From an uncultured Pedosphaera sp. (GTDB lineage Bacteria > Verrucomicrobiota > Verrucomicrobiia > Limisphaerales > Pedosphaeraceae): 64,000 nucleotides of DNA. Positions 52,756 to 62,126 of this stretch are shown here, piece after piece. The stretch spans positions 1-64,000 of the forward strand of contig CAIXFN010000071.1 of NCBI GenBank assembly GCA_903918755.1, read 5' to 3'. The stretch's first letter is position 1. Each line of letters starts with the position of its first letter. Below the pieces are notes generated by a model that searched no databases, was not told the origin of the DNA, and saw only the letters and a list, made by a program, of their open reading frames with translations. Both the position numbers and the translations under genes were made by a program.

Positions 52756-55401
52756 ATGCTTAAGTCGATATTCTCCAAAATTTCTCCCGTCCTGATCGTC
52801 CGTGAGGCGAAGGCCGGCGCCAAGAAGATCACCGCGAATGAGCAGCGGTTGGTAGATTTTTGCGCCGTCAGCGTCGAGGACGCCCAAAAACGCTGTGCCA
52901 CCGGGGCGAACGGATTGACCGCCGAACAGGTCGAAGGCTCCCGGCGGGAATTCGGCCCCAACGAACTGAAAGTGGGCGAAAAGACGGGGGTCCTGGGCGA
53001 AATCCTGCTGCGGTTCAAAAACCCCCTCGTGATCCAGCTGCTCGTGATCGCCGGAGTTTCCCTCGCCACCCAGGATTACGGCTCCGCCATTGTGGTGGGG
53101 GTGATGATTTTTCTCAGCGTGGTGCTGGCTTATTTTCAGGAAAGGCGCTCGGGCAAGGCGGTCGAAAAACTCCAGGCAATGGTGCAAACCAATTGCGTGG
53201 TGATCCGCGATGGCAAGGAAGTCGAAATCCCCATGCACGAAATCGTGCCCGGCGACCTGGTGATCCTGCAGGCGGGAGCCATCATCCCGGCGGATCTGCG
53301 GCTCCTGTTCACGAAGGACTTTTTCCTCGGCCAATCCGCTCTGACCGGTGAATCCATGCCGGTGGAAAAGAACGCCGCGCCCTGCGATCTCGCCGACAAG
53401 GGCATCATCGAACTGCAGAACGCCTGCTTCCAGGGCAGCAATGTCATCAGCGGCACGGCCCGGGCGATCGTGGTCAACACCGGCAACCGCACCTATTTCG
53501 GTTCCATTTCGGAAAAATTGGCCGGTCAGCGCACCCTCACCAGCTTCGACCGGGGCATCGCCAGTTTCACCTGGCTCATGATCCGCTTCATGGTGGTGAT
53601 GGTGAGCGTGGTGTTTGTGATTATCGCCATCAAGAAGCGCGATTTGCTCGAAGCCATCAAATTCAGCCTCGCGGTCGCGGTGGGCCTCACACCGGAAATG
53701 CTCCCCATGATCGTGACGGTAAACCTGTCGAAGGGCGCGATGGCCATGTCCCGGAAGAAGGTGATCGTCAAAAAGCTCAATTCGATCCAAAACTTTGGCG
53801 CCATCGACATCCTTTGCACGGACAAGACCGGCACCCTGACCCAGGATCGCATCGTGCTGGAAAAGCATGTGGATGTGACCAACCGCAACAGCGACGACGT
53901 GATGCGGTATGCGTACATGAACAGCTATTACCAGACGGGTTTGCGCAACCTGCTGGACCGTTCCATCCTCTCGCACACGGACCTGGATGTGGAACAGAGC
54001 TGCAAGAAGGTGGATGAGATTCCCTTTGATTTTTCCCGCAAACGCATGTCCGTGGTCATCGATTACGAGGGGGATCATGTGCTCATCTGCAAGGGCGCGG
54101 TGGAGGAAGTTTACCGCGTGTGCGACCGCTACCAGGTCGATGACGACATCAACCCGCTGATCGAAGTCATCAAAAATGACCTGATGGAAGAATATGAAGA
54201 CCTGAGCGCGGACGGCTACCGGGTGGTGGCCATCGCCTACCGGGAGTTCCCGCGGGACAAACTGGTCTTCTCCGTCGCGGACGAAACCAACCTGATTCTC
54301 CTCGGCTACATCGCCTTTTTCGATCCCCCAAAGGAATCCGCCGCCCAGGCCCTGGAAACGCTGGCCAAAATGGGGGTGCAGACCAAAATTCTCACCGGCG
54401 ACAATGCGCTGGTGACCCAAAAGATTTGCCGCGATGTGGGCCTCGTAGTGGAAAAGGTCGTGACCGGGGATCAATTGCGGGTGATGACCGAGGAACAATT
54501 CTCCGAAGTGGTGGAGAAGGCGAATGTGTTTGCCCGGCTGTCGCCTTCCCAAAAGTCGGATATTATCCATGCCCTGCAAAAGCGCGGCCACGTCGTCGGT
54601 TACATGGGCGACGGCATCAATGACGCGCTGGCGCTCAAGATTTCGGATGTGGGCATTTCGGTGGATACCGCCGTGGACGTGGCCAAGGAAGCCGCAGACA
54701 TCGTCCTGCTGGAAAAGAGCCTGCTGGTCCTCGAGGAAGGCATTTACGAGGGGCGCAAGGTTTTCGGCAACATCATCAAATACATCCGCATGGGGGCGAG
54801 TTCCAACTTCGGCAACGTGTTCAGCGTGGTGGGTGGCAGCCTGTTCCTCCCCTTTGAGCCCATGCTGTCACGCCAGTTCCTCGTCAACAACCTGCTTTAC
54901 GATTTCTCCCAACTGGCCATCCCTACGGACAAGGTGGACGAGGAATACATCCAGAAGCCGCGCAAGTGGAACATCGACAACGTCAAGCGCTTCATGATGT
55001 ATGTGGGGCCGATCAGTTCGATTTTTGATTATGCCACGTTTGCCCTGATGTGGTTCGTTTTCGGGGCCATGCATCACCAGACCGACGGCGACCATGCCGA
55101 ACAGATCTTCCACACCGGCTGGTTCGTGGAATCGTTGCTCACCCAAACCTTGATTGTGCACATCATCCGCACCCGCAAAATCCCCTTTCTACAAAGCTCG
55201 CCGAGCCTGCCCCTGCTTTTGGGCACCATCTTGGTGATCGGCATCGGGGCCTATCTGCCTTATTCCATGTTTGCGCAGTACTTGGGCTTTGTGCCGCTGC
55301 CCGCCGCGTTTTGGTTGTGGATGGGCGGGTTTTTGCTCACCTATGGCGTGTTGTGCCATGTCGTCAAATCGTGGTTCTTCAACAAATTTGGCGCTGACTG
55401 A
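52756..55401 (+). CDS. mgtA: Magnesium-translocating P-type ATPase
   Basis: 881 aa from the ATG at 52756, preceded by AGAGGA at good spacing; a GTG seven codons upstream is less likely. P3-type ATPase features: GPNELKVGEK, SALTGESMPVEKN (actuator), the phosphorylated Asp D356 in CTDKTGTLTQD, KGAVEEVYRVC (nucleotide-binding), ILTGDNALV and MGDGINDALAL. About ten transmembrane helices, with EMLPMIV in the ion path, as in MgtA/MgtB. It imports Mg2+ at the cost of ATP. The EIIA-like gene starts 2 nt after its stop. Confidence 0.95.
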   Translation: MLKSIFSKISPVLIVREAKAGAKKITANEQRLVDFCAVSVEDAQKRCATGANGLTAEQVEGSRREFGPNELKVGEKTGVLGEILLRFKNPLVIQLLVIAGVSLATQDYGSAIVVGVMIFLSVVLAYFQERRSGKAVEKLQAMVQTNCVVIRDGKEVEIPMHEIVPGDLVILQAGAIIPADLRLLFTKDFFLGQSALTGESMPVEKNAAPCDLADKGIIELQNACFQGSNVISGTARAIVVNTGNRTYFGSISEKLAGQRTLTSFDRGIASFTWLMIRFMVVMVSVVFVIIAIKKRDLLEAIKFSLAVAVGLTPEMLPMIVTVNLSKGAMAMSRKKVIVKKLNSIQNFGAIDILCTDKTGTLTQDRIVLEKHVDVTNRNSDDVMRYAYMNSYYQTGLRNLLDRSILSHTDLDVEQSCKKVDEIPFDFSRKRMSVVIDYEGDHVLICKGAVEEVYRVCDRYQVDDDINPLIEVIKNDLMEEYEDLSADGYRVVAIAYREFPRDKLVFSVADETNLILLGYIAFFDPPKESAAQALETLAKMGVQTKILTGDNALVTQKICRDVGLVVEKVVTGDQLRVMTEEQFSEVVEKANVFARLSPSQKSDIIHALQKRGHVVGYMGDGINDALALKISDVGISVDTAVDVAKEAADIVLLEKSLLVLEEGIYEGRKVFGNIIKYIRMGASSNFGNVFSVVGGSLFLPFEPMLSRQFLVNNLLYDFSQLAIPTDKVDEEYIQKPRKWNIDNVKRFMMYVGPISSIFDYATFALMWFVFGAMHHQTDGDHAEQIFHTGWFVESLLTQTLIVHIIRTRKIPFLQSSPSLPLLLGTILVIGIGAYLPYSMFAQYLGFVPLPAAFWLWMGGFLLTYGVLCHVVKSWFFNKFGAD

Positions 55402-55403
55402 CC

Positions 55404-56258
55404 ATGAAAACCCTCTTAACCGCCCTCCAGGAAGGCCGCTTCGTCGAGTTGCCAGAAACGAACAAGGAGAAGGCGCTCAACTACCTGGCCAACCTCATCG
55501 AGGCCATGCCGGACCTCAATCCGGGCACCGATGTGGCGGGCGGCGTGCTGGCCCGGGAAGCCCAGTTCAATACGGGCATCGGGATGGGCTGGGCCTGTCC
55601 GCACATGCGCACGAACCACGACGGCGCGATGATCTGCGCCGCCGGCTGGAGTCCCACGGGCCTGGATTACGGCTCGCCCGACCAGAAGCCGGTCCATTTC
55701 GTGGTGATGTTTTACGTGCCGGATTCCCAAAAGCACGTCTATCTCAAAGAAATCTCCTCCCTGGTCAAGGCCATCCAGCGCAAGCAGGCCAACCAGGATT
55801 TGGCGGCGCTAACCACTCTGGCAGCCGCCCGGGATTGGATCCTGGATCTCGTCTCCTCGGCCCTGGAATCCCAGATGTCCGATGCCAAGGCGCGGATGAT
55901 CCATCTGGAAGCCAAGCAGGCCGCTGCCACTTCGGTGTTGGAATGCGTTGCCCCCGCCATCTCCGCCCTGCCCTACACGGTCGTGCCGGTCTCCATCCTG
56001 GTCGCCCCCGGCGTCAAGCCCGTCGTCCTCTCCCAGGATGCCGATGCCATCGCCAAACTGGAATCCGGTCCGGAAATCGAAACCGCCCTGGCCCGCCAGG
56101 CGCCGTTTGACCACGCCGGCTACAAGATCATTTTCCGCTCCGTCATCAATTACCAATCCAAGCGCCAGCTTTACGATTGCCTGGCGCTCCGGGCCATCAC
56201 CGCCCCCGCCCCTGCCCCTGCCGCGCTCACCCCGGCAACCGACAAGCCAAAGGTCTGA
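55404..56258 (+). CDS. PTS EIIA (fructose/mannitol-type) domain protein
   Basis: 284 aa. The N-terminal 150 residues form an EIIA-2 domain, with the phosphorylatable histidine H67 in GIGMGWACPHMRTNHDG, FVVMFYVPD and the ELLxxL-like helix EISSLVKAIQRK. The remaining 130 residues (about 155-284) have no recognised family and end in an Ala/Pro tail. No EI, HPr, EIIB or EIIC gene is in the window, so a regulatory role is likelier than sugar uptake. It starts 2 nt after mgtA on the same strand and is almost certainly co-translated. Confidence 0.82.
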   Translation: MKTLLTALQEGRFVELPETNKEKALNYLANLIEAMPDLNPGTDVAGGVLAREAQFNTGIGMGWACPHMRTNHDGAMICAAGWSPTGLDYGSPDQKPVHFVVMFYVPDSQKHVYLKEISSLVKAIQRKQANQDLAALTTLAAARDWILDLVSSALESQMSDAKARMIHLEAKQAAATSVLECVAPAISALPYTVVPVSILVAPGVKPVVLSQDADAIAKLESGPEIETALARQAPFDHAGYKIIFRSVINYQSKRQLYDCLALRAITAPAPAPAALTPATDKPKV

Positions 56259-56285
56259 GCGTTCGCGGCACCGGGACCAGCGGCC

Positions 56286-57737
56286 TCACGCCTTCGGCTT
56301 CATCTGCGGGAAGAGGATCACGTCGCGGATGCTCTCCTGCCCCAGCAACATCATGCAGAGGCGGTCAATGCCCATGCCCATGCCCCCGGCGGGCGGCATG
56401 CCGTGCTCCAAGGCCACCAAAAAGTCCTCGTCGAGCTTCTGCTGTTCGCCCCCCGCCTGGTGTTCCAGGCGTTCGCGCTGCTCCACCGGATCGTTCTGTT
56501 CCGAATAGGCCGGCGAGATTTCCTGCCCATTAATGCAGCATTCAAACACTTCCACGGTGGTGGGATCATCCGGGGATAGCTTGGCCAAGGGAACCAATTG
56601 CTTCGGCAAATGGGTCACGAATGTAGGCTGGATGAGCGTCGGTTCAATCAGCTTCTCGAAAACCGCGCTGGTCACCTCGAAATCCTCGTATTCCTTGCCA
56701 ATTTCCGCGCCTAGGGCCACCGCCCGTTCGCGCCGGACTTCCGGGGTCACCTCGAACCAATCCGCGCCGCCCTTTTCCCGGATCAAATCCTTGTAACGCG
56801 CCCGCCGCCAATTGGGGGTGAGGTCGATGGTCTTGGTGACCTGCCCTTCCGCATCGCGATGCTCGATCACCAGGGTGCCCAGCGTGGTTTGGGCCACATG
56901 CACGATCAGGGATTGGACGAGTTCCATCATGGTCTCGTAATCGCCATAGGCCTGGTAGGCCTCCAGCATGGTGAATTCGGGGTTGTGCTTGCGGGACAAC
57001 CCTTCATTCCGGAAATTCTTGCCCACCTCGAAAATCTTGTCGATGCCCCCCACCAACAACCGCTTGTGGTACAATTCAATGGCGATCCGGAGATAGAAAT
57101 TGCAGTTGAGCGCGTTGTGATGCGTCACGAATGGCGCGGCCGCGGCGCCGCCGGGAATGTTCTGCATCATCGGCGTCTCCACCTCCACATAACCGCGCCC
57201 GTGGAAGAAATTGCGAATTTCCCGCACGATCGCACTGCGCAGCAAGAAGGTCCGCTTGACGGAATCGTTGGACATCAGGTCCAGATACCGCTGCCGGTAA
57301 CGGATCTCGGTATCCACCAGTCCGTGCCACTTCTCGGGCGGCGGTCGCAACGCCTTGGTCAGGATGACAAACGACTCCAATTTGACCGAGATCTCGCCGG
57401 TCCGGGTGGTGAACATCGAGCCGTTGACCCCGATGAAATCGCCGAGGTCGAGGTGCTTGAAGATGTCAAATTGTTCGTCCCCCAAAGCCTGCTTTTGGGC
57501 ATAAACCTGGATGCGACCACTCTGATCTTTGATGTCGATGAACAGGCTCTTGCCCATCTCCCGGTGCGCGGTAATGCGTCCGGCCAGCGCCACGGGGCGC
57601 CCCTCCACATAGGCGGCCCGCGCTGCGTCACACGCTTCCGTGGGCGTGAATTTGTTCGCGAAAGGGTTGATCCCCTTCGCCCGCAGGGAGGCGAGTTTGG
57701 CTTTGCGTTGCTCGATCAATGAATTTGTTTCGTCCAT
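56286..57737 (-). CDS. lysS: Lysyl-tRNA synthetase (class II)
   Basis: 483 aa from the ATG at 57737; the frame is open further upstream. An anticodon-binding OB domain (residues about 50-150, VALAGRITAHREMGKSLFID) precedes the class II core: motif 1 around FFHGRGYVEVETPMMQ, motif 2 FRNEGLSRKHNPEFTMLEAY and motif 3 GMGIDRLCMMLLG, ending RDVILFPQMKP. It charges tRNA-Lys in the cytoplasm. It is convergent with the EIIA-like gene. The 57738-57933 region upstream is non-coding. Confidence 0.97.
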   Translation of the reverse strand: MDETNSLIEQRKAKLASLRAKGINPFANKFTPTEACDAARAAYVEGRPVALAGRITAHREMGKSLFIDIKDQSGRIQVYAQKQALGDEQFDIFKHLDLGDFIGVNGSMFTTRTGEISVKLESFVILTKALRPPPEKWHGLVDTEIRYRQRYLDLMSNDSVKRTFLLRSAIVREIRNFFHGRGYVEVETPMMQNIPGGAAAAPFVTHHNALNCNFYLRIAIELYHKRLLVGGIDKIFEVGKNFRNEGLSRKHNPEFTMLEAYQAYGDYETMMELVQSLIVHVAQTTLGTLVIEHRDAEGQVTKTIDLTPNWRRARYKDLIREKGGADWFEVTPEVRRERAVALGAEIGKEYEDFEVTSAVFEKLIEPTLIQPTFVTHLPKQLVPLAKLSPDDPTTVEVFECCINGQEISPAYSEQNDPVEQRERLEHQAGGEQQKLDEDFLVALEHGMPPAGGMGMGIDRLCMMLLGQESIRDVILFPQMKPKA

Positions 57738-57933
57738 ACAGATTTGCGCCTCCAGATAGAACACGGATTGCCGCGGCTTGTCCAAGACTTTGTCCCGGTC
57801 CCGATCCACCCTCGCCACCCCATTCTTCAGCATGGCGCGTCCGCCGCCCCTCTGGTAGGGTGGGCCCACTTCCCGCGGAATCGCGGGTGATCCCGGTCAA
57901 TCGCCCTTTGACCCCGGCGGCCCAGCCGCTGCC

Positions 57934-58749
57934 ATGAACACTATGAACCAACTCTTGTTGCCCCGGTCCCCCCGGCGCGCCGGCCTGTGCGGGTCCGGTT
58001 TTACCCTCATCGAACTGCTCGTGGTCATCGCGATCATCGCCATCCTCGCCGGCATGCTCCTCCCGGTCCTCGCCCGCGCCAAGCAACGGGCCTTGAGCAT
58101 CGCCTGTTTGAGCAATCTGAAACAGTTGCAGATTTGCTACGTGATGTACTGCCAGGACAACCATGATTTCGTCCCGCTGAACCACGCCGTTTCCACCACC
58201 AGCCTCCAGCAGTCCTGGGTCCTGGGCAATGCCAAGACCGACCTCACCACCAGCAACATCGAGGCGGGCGTGTTGTTTCCGTACAATCGCTCCGTCAGCG
58301 TTTACGTCTGTCCCGCGGATCAGTCTAAGACCCTCCCGAGCGCCGGCCTGCCCCTGGGCGTACCTCGTTGCCGCAGCTATTCAATTGATTACGTCCTCGG
58401 CGGCGATGATGGCCTCGCTTACGTCATCAACCGCGCCGCGGACATCGTCCACCCCGTCCCCTCCAAAAAATCCGTCTTCTGGGACGAAGATTACCGCAGC
58501 ATCGACAACGGCGCCTTCGGCATCCTGCCCAAGGGCAACTGGTCCTGGTGGAACCAACCCGCCAGCCGGCATAACCGCGGCTGTTGCATGTCCTTTTTCG
58601 ACGGTCACGCGGAATATTGGAAATGGCTGGACCCCAGCGTCCTGGCCGTCGGGGTGCCGGTTTCCCCGGTGGGTTCCGCCATGGCCACGCCGCCCGTACC
58701 CACCACCGACCGGGACCTGCCCCGCGTGCAGGCCACCACTCCGCCTTGA
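57934..58749 (+). CDS. Type II secretion/prepilin-like protein (DUF1559-related, Verrucomicrobia type)
   Basis: 271 aa. The cleavage/methylation motif GFTLIELLVVIAIIAILAGM begins at about residue 23, followed by LLPVLARAKQRALSIACLSN and LKQLQICYVMY, the standard start of this abundant family in Verrucomicrobiota and Lentisphaerae. The C-terminus has the H-x9-DG-type motif RHNRGCCMSFFDGHAEYW. It should be cleaved by a prepilin peptidase after the Gly of GFTL and inserted in a pseudopilus or displayed. A second ATG nine bases later is possible. Confidence 0.92.
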   Translation: MNTMNQLLLPRSPRRAGLCGSGFTLIELLVVIAIIAILAGMLLPVLARAKQRALSIACLSNLKQLQICYVMYCQDNHDFVPLNHAVSTTSLQQSWVLGNAKTDLTTSNIEAGVLFPYNRSVSVYVCPADQSKTLPSAGLPLGVPRCRSYSIDYVLGGDDGLAYVINRAADIVHPVPSKKSVFWDEDYRSIDNGAFGILPKGNWSWWNQPASRHNRGCCMSFFDGHAEYWKWLDPSVLAVGVPVSPVGSAMATPPVPTTDRDLPRVQATTPP

Positions 58750-58767
58750 TCCCGTGTCGACGGCCAC

Positions 58768-59967
58768 ATGCGCGCATCCCCTTCAACCTCGTTTGCGAAC
58801 TACCAAAAGGTCTTTCGCTCAGCCGGAGCCAGCGAGACCGAAGCCGGATTTGAGTCACAAATTTCGTTCTTTGGGGCCGCCATGCTAACCGAACGTGAAC
58901 AGCGAAGAATCCTGAAAGGCAGGAATGTTGCAGCCCTGATTGGAGCCGGAATCGCGGGATATTTGGACGCACCGCTGGACGAGGCCTTGCTGCAGCGGGC
59001 CGCCCAGATCTCGCCCACCAATCCCGTTGTCTGGGCCGCCCTGGGGTATCGCAGTTTCAGTTTGATCGCCAATGGGCTGACCAACGGCGGGTCAATGGAA
59101 GCAACCTGCCAAAACGCGGTGGATCAATGGCAAAAATTGGCTCCCGAAAACGCCGCTCCTCGTTACCTGGCGGCAGCCCTCGCTGCGCGCCAATCCAACC
59201 TGGCGGTGGCCAAACAACTGCTCCGGGTCGCCTCCCAAATGGATACGTTCGACTCTTGTGAAGGCCCGCTCAACCGCTGCGTGGTCGTGGCCCTGGAGTC
59301 CGCTGGACGCAGCCGATTCACGGCGCGTCTCGTGGGTTCCGGGAATGTCTCTGGTTTGGTTGCCTGGCACAAATTGAGCCAGTCAATCCTGGATTCCGCC
59401 CCTTCCCGGGAAGAAATTCAAGGTTGTCTCCAACTCGGCTCCCAACTGGCCCGCGACAACAGTATCGCGACCCAAATGCTGGGTTGGGCGATCCAAAAGC
59501 AAGGTTGGGCGAAAATCGCGGAACCGACCACCCCGGCGGAGCTGGCACGAATTGCCGCCGCCAGGCAGCACGTCAGACTGGCTAATGATTATCTGGAATC
59601 ACACCGTACCCGGATCGTAACCGAGGCCCAGTGGATCGATTACTTTGATCGCTCTTTCATCGTCGGGGAAATGACGGCGATTCAGGAGTTGGCCGCCCAG
59701 CTCGGCGACACCTTCAGTTACGCTTGCCGCCCCGCCAACGACTCAGGCAGAATGTTTCCCCATGGCAGTAGTGCTTCATCACCTGCGGGACGGAAACCAA
59801 CAGTGCGGCCGGAATCGGTCCACTTTCCCATCGGTCTGCAATTTCGCAACCCGCTCCCGAATCGCCGGATTGGCCCTGCTGCTGGCTTTCTTTTTTTCCA
59901 CGCCCCTGCTCCCCTTGCGCGCCGCCCCCATCAGCCAGCCCAATATCATCGTCATCTTGGTGGATGA
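58768..59967 (+). CDS. Hypothetical protein with decayed or frameshifted C-terminus
   Basis: 399-aa open frame starting 18 nt after the prepilin-like stop; an ATG at 58882 is an alternative start. Residues about 40-325 read as a plausible helical protein with TPR-like features (LLQRAAQISPTNPVVWAALG, QLAPENAAPRYLAAALAARQ-like, AVAKQLLRVASQMDTF). After about residue 325 the sequence becomes Pro/Arg/Ser/His-rich and overlaps the sulfatase start and signal peptide by 206 nt. A one-base shift would give a stop at 59771, next to the sulfatase ATG. This suggests a frameshift or a lost stop codon. Function unknown. Confidence 0.5.
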   Translation: MRASPSTSFANYQKVFRSAGASETEAGFESQISFFGAAMLTEREQRRILKGRNVAALIGAGIAGYLDAPLDEALLQRAAQISPTNPVVWAALGYRSFSLIANGLTNGGSMEATCQNAVDQWQKLAPENAAPRYLAAALAARQSNLAVAKQLLRVASQMDTFDSCEGPLNRCVVVALESAGRSRFTARLVGSGNVSGLVAWHKLSQSILDSAPSREEIQGCLQLGSQLARDNSIATQMLGWAIQKQGWAKIAEPTTPAELARIAAARQHVRLANDYLESHRTRIVTEAQWIDYFDRSFIVGEMTAIQELAAQLGDTFSYACRPANDSGRMFPHGSSASSPAGRKPTVRPESVHFPIGLQFRNPLPNRRIGPAAGFLFFHAPAPLARRPHQPAQYHRHLGG

Positions 59968-62101
59968 CATGGGATTCTCCGATATCGGCTGCTATGGCAG
60001 CGAAATCCCCACTCCCAACCTCGACCAACTGGCGGCCAACGGACTGCGCTTTACCCAGTTCTATAACACGGGCCGCTGCTGTCCTTCGCGGGCCAGCCTG
60101 CTGACCGGACTCTACTCCCACCAGGCGGGCGTCGGCCACATGGTGGAAGATGGCGGGGTGCCGGGTTACCGCGGCCGGCTGAACGACTCCTGCGTCACTC
60201 TGGCGGAAGTGCTCAAACCGGCCGGTTATTTCACGGCCATGACCGGGAAATGGCATGTGGGGATGGAACACGGCGTGACCCCCGCGAAGCGCGGCTTCAT
60301 GCGCAGTCTGAACGCCCCGGCGGGCGGTTTTTATTATGGCGCCTCCCCGCGCGCGGAATTGTATCTCGACGGCCGCAAACTCGCCCCCAACGCCCCGGAA
60401 CTGCCCAAGGATTGGTACACCACCGATCTCTGGACGGACTATGGCATCCGGTTCATCGATGAGGCGCGCGCCGCCAAGAAGCCCTTTTTTCTCTACCTCG
60501 CGCACAATGCCCCGCATTTCCCCTTGCAGGCGCCCGCGGATGAAATCGCGAAGTTTCGCGGTAAATATCGCGTCGGCTGGGATAAACTCCGGGAAGCCCG
60601 CCACGCCCGGCAGCTCGAACTGGGCATCATGGACAAATCCTGGCCGCTTGCGCCCCGACCGCCGGCGGTGAAAGCCTGGGATTCCCTCACCCCGGCCGAG
60701 CAGGATCGGTTCGACGAAATCATGGCGATTTACGCCGCCTGCGCCGCGCACATGGACACCGCGGTCGGGCGATTGGTAAGCGCGCTCCGGGAACGCGGCG
60801 TGCTGGACAACACCCTGATCCTTTTTATGAGTGACAACGGCGGCAACGCCGAGGGCGGCCCTAACGGCACCACGGAAGGCAGTCCCCTGGGCAGCGCCGC
60901 TTCCACGGTATTTTGCGGCCAGTCCTGGGCCACCCTCGAAAACACCCCCTTGCGCCGCTACAAACACTTCAATCATGAAGGGGGCATCGCCACGCCGCTC
61001 ATTGCCCATTGGCCCGCGGGCATTGCCGCCCAGGGCGAATTGCGCGCACAACCGGGTCACCTGATCGATATCATGACCACCTGCGTGGAAGTCGCCGGGG
61101 CCACGTATCCCCGCAAGTTCAAGGGCAAGCCCATCCGGCCGATGGAAGGCCGGAGTTTGGTGCCGGCCTTCGCCAACCAACCGGTCACCCGCGAGGGACT
61201 CTTTTGGGAACACGAAGGCAACGCCGCCGCCCGCGTCGGGGATTGGAAAATCGCCCGCGTCGGCCGGAACGGCGCCTGGGAATTGTATAATCTCGCGAGT
61301 GACCGCACCGAGTTGCAGGATCTCGCCGCGACCCAACCGGAACGGCTCCGCGAAATGGCCGCCCTCTGGGATCGCTGGGCGGAACGCGCTCAGGTCAAGC
61401 CCTACCCCACCCCGGCCGCCGCCAAACCCAAAGCCCCCACCGTCAAATCCACCGCCACGCACCAAACCAACCAACTCGAAGGCTGGTCGGTCATCATCAA
61501 CACGCGCCTGCTCGAAACGGAACCGGAGGCCACGGCGAAGGCGCTGGAGCTCCTGCGGATCCAACTCCAGGAAATCATCCGCGTCGTCCCCGCGCCCGGC
61601 GTAAAATTTCTGCGCACGGTCAATTTGTGGTTCTCCCCCGAATATCCCGGCATCCCGCCCCGGGCGGAATTTCATCCGGACGCCGGCTGGCTGCGCGACC
61701 ACGGGCGCGATCCGCGTATGGCGAAGGGCGTGGAATTCACGGACGTGCGGAGTTTCGCCGCCGAGACCATCCGGATGCCGAATTTCACCCTGCACGAATT
61801 GGCCCACGCCTACCACGACGGCATGCTGCCGGGCGGATTTGACAACGCGGACCTCAAGGCGGCCTACGACCGCGCCAAGGCCAGCCATACCTACGATAAG
61901 GTCGAGCGCTGGTTCGGCAGCGGCCGCCCCAACACGCACGAGCGCCACTACGGCATGACGAATCCCATGGAGTATTTTGCCGAATCCACCGAGGCTTATT
62001 TTTCCCGCAACGATTTCTATCCTTTTAATCACGCGGAACTCATCCAACATGATCCCGAAATGGAAAAGCTGCTCACCCGGCTTTGGGGCGTGACCCCTTG
62101 A
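59762..62101 (+). CDS. Arylsulfatase-type sulfatase fused to a C-terminal HExxH metallopeptidase-like domain
   Basis: 779 aa. A signal anchor spans about residues 33-53 ([20 protein letters not shown]). The sulfatase domain (about 60-540) has [20 protein letters not shown], the formylglycine site C106 in [11 protein letters not shown], and [28 protein letters not shown]. From about 545 the chain continues with a new domain containing H678 and H682 in [10 protein letters not shown] and a downstream acidic motif [12 protein letters not shown] (E741/E744), a zincin-like arrangement. Sulfatases need Cys to formylglycine conversion by FGE. The enzyme is exported and probably acts on a sulfated polysaccharide or glycan. 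Confidence 0.87.
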   Translation: MAVVLHHLRDGNQQCGRNRSTFPSVCNFATRSRIAGLALLLAFFFSTPLLPLRAAPISQPNIIVILVDDMGFSDIGCYGSEIPTPNLDQLAANGLRFTQFYNTGRCCPSRASLLTGLYSHQAGVGHMVEDGGVPGYRGRLNDSCVTLAEVLKPAGYFTAMTGKWHVGMEHGVTPAKRGFMRSLNAPAGGFYYGASPRAELYLDGRKLAPNAPELPKDWYTTDLWTDYGIRFIDEARAAKKPFFLYLAHNAPHFPLQAPADEIAKFRGKYRVGWDKLREARHARQLELGIMDKSWPLAPRPPAVKAWDSLTPAEQDRFDEIMAIYAACAAHMDTAVGRLVSALRERGVLDNTLILFMSDNGGNAEGGPNGTTEGSPLGSAASTVFCGQSWATLENTPLRRYKHFNHEGGIATPLIAHWPAGIAAQGELRAQPGHLIDIMTTCVEVAGATYPRKFKGKPIRPMEGRSLVPAFANQPVTREGLFWEHEGNAAARVGDWKIARVGRNGAWELYNLASDRTELQDLAATQPERLREMAALWDRWAERAQVKPYPTPAAAKPKAPTVKSTATHQTNQLEGWSVIINTRLLETEPEATAKALELLRIQLQEIIRVVPAPGVKFLRTVNLWFSPEYPGIPPRAEFHPDAGWLRDHGRDPRMAKGVEFTDVRSFAAETIRMPNFTLHELAHAYHDGMLPGGFDNADLKAAYDRAKASHTYDKVERWFGSGRPNTHERHYGMTNPMEYFAESTEAYFSRNDFYPFNHAELIQHDPEMEKLLTRLWGVTP

Positions 62102-62126
62102 CCCTTTTTTAAGCAAACTGATCCCG

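Noticed and set aside
52534-54591. A 685-codon open frame antisense to mgtA, rich in His, Asp and Glu
   Set aside because: Mirror of mgtA codon bias; no conserved motif, and mgtA has a full set of catalytic motifs on the other strand.
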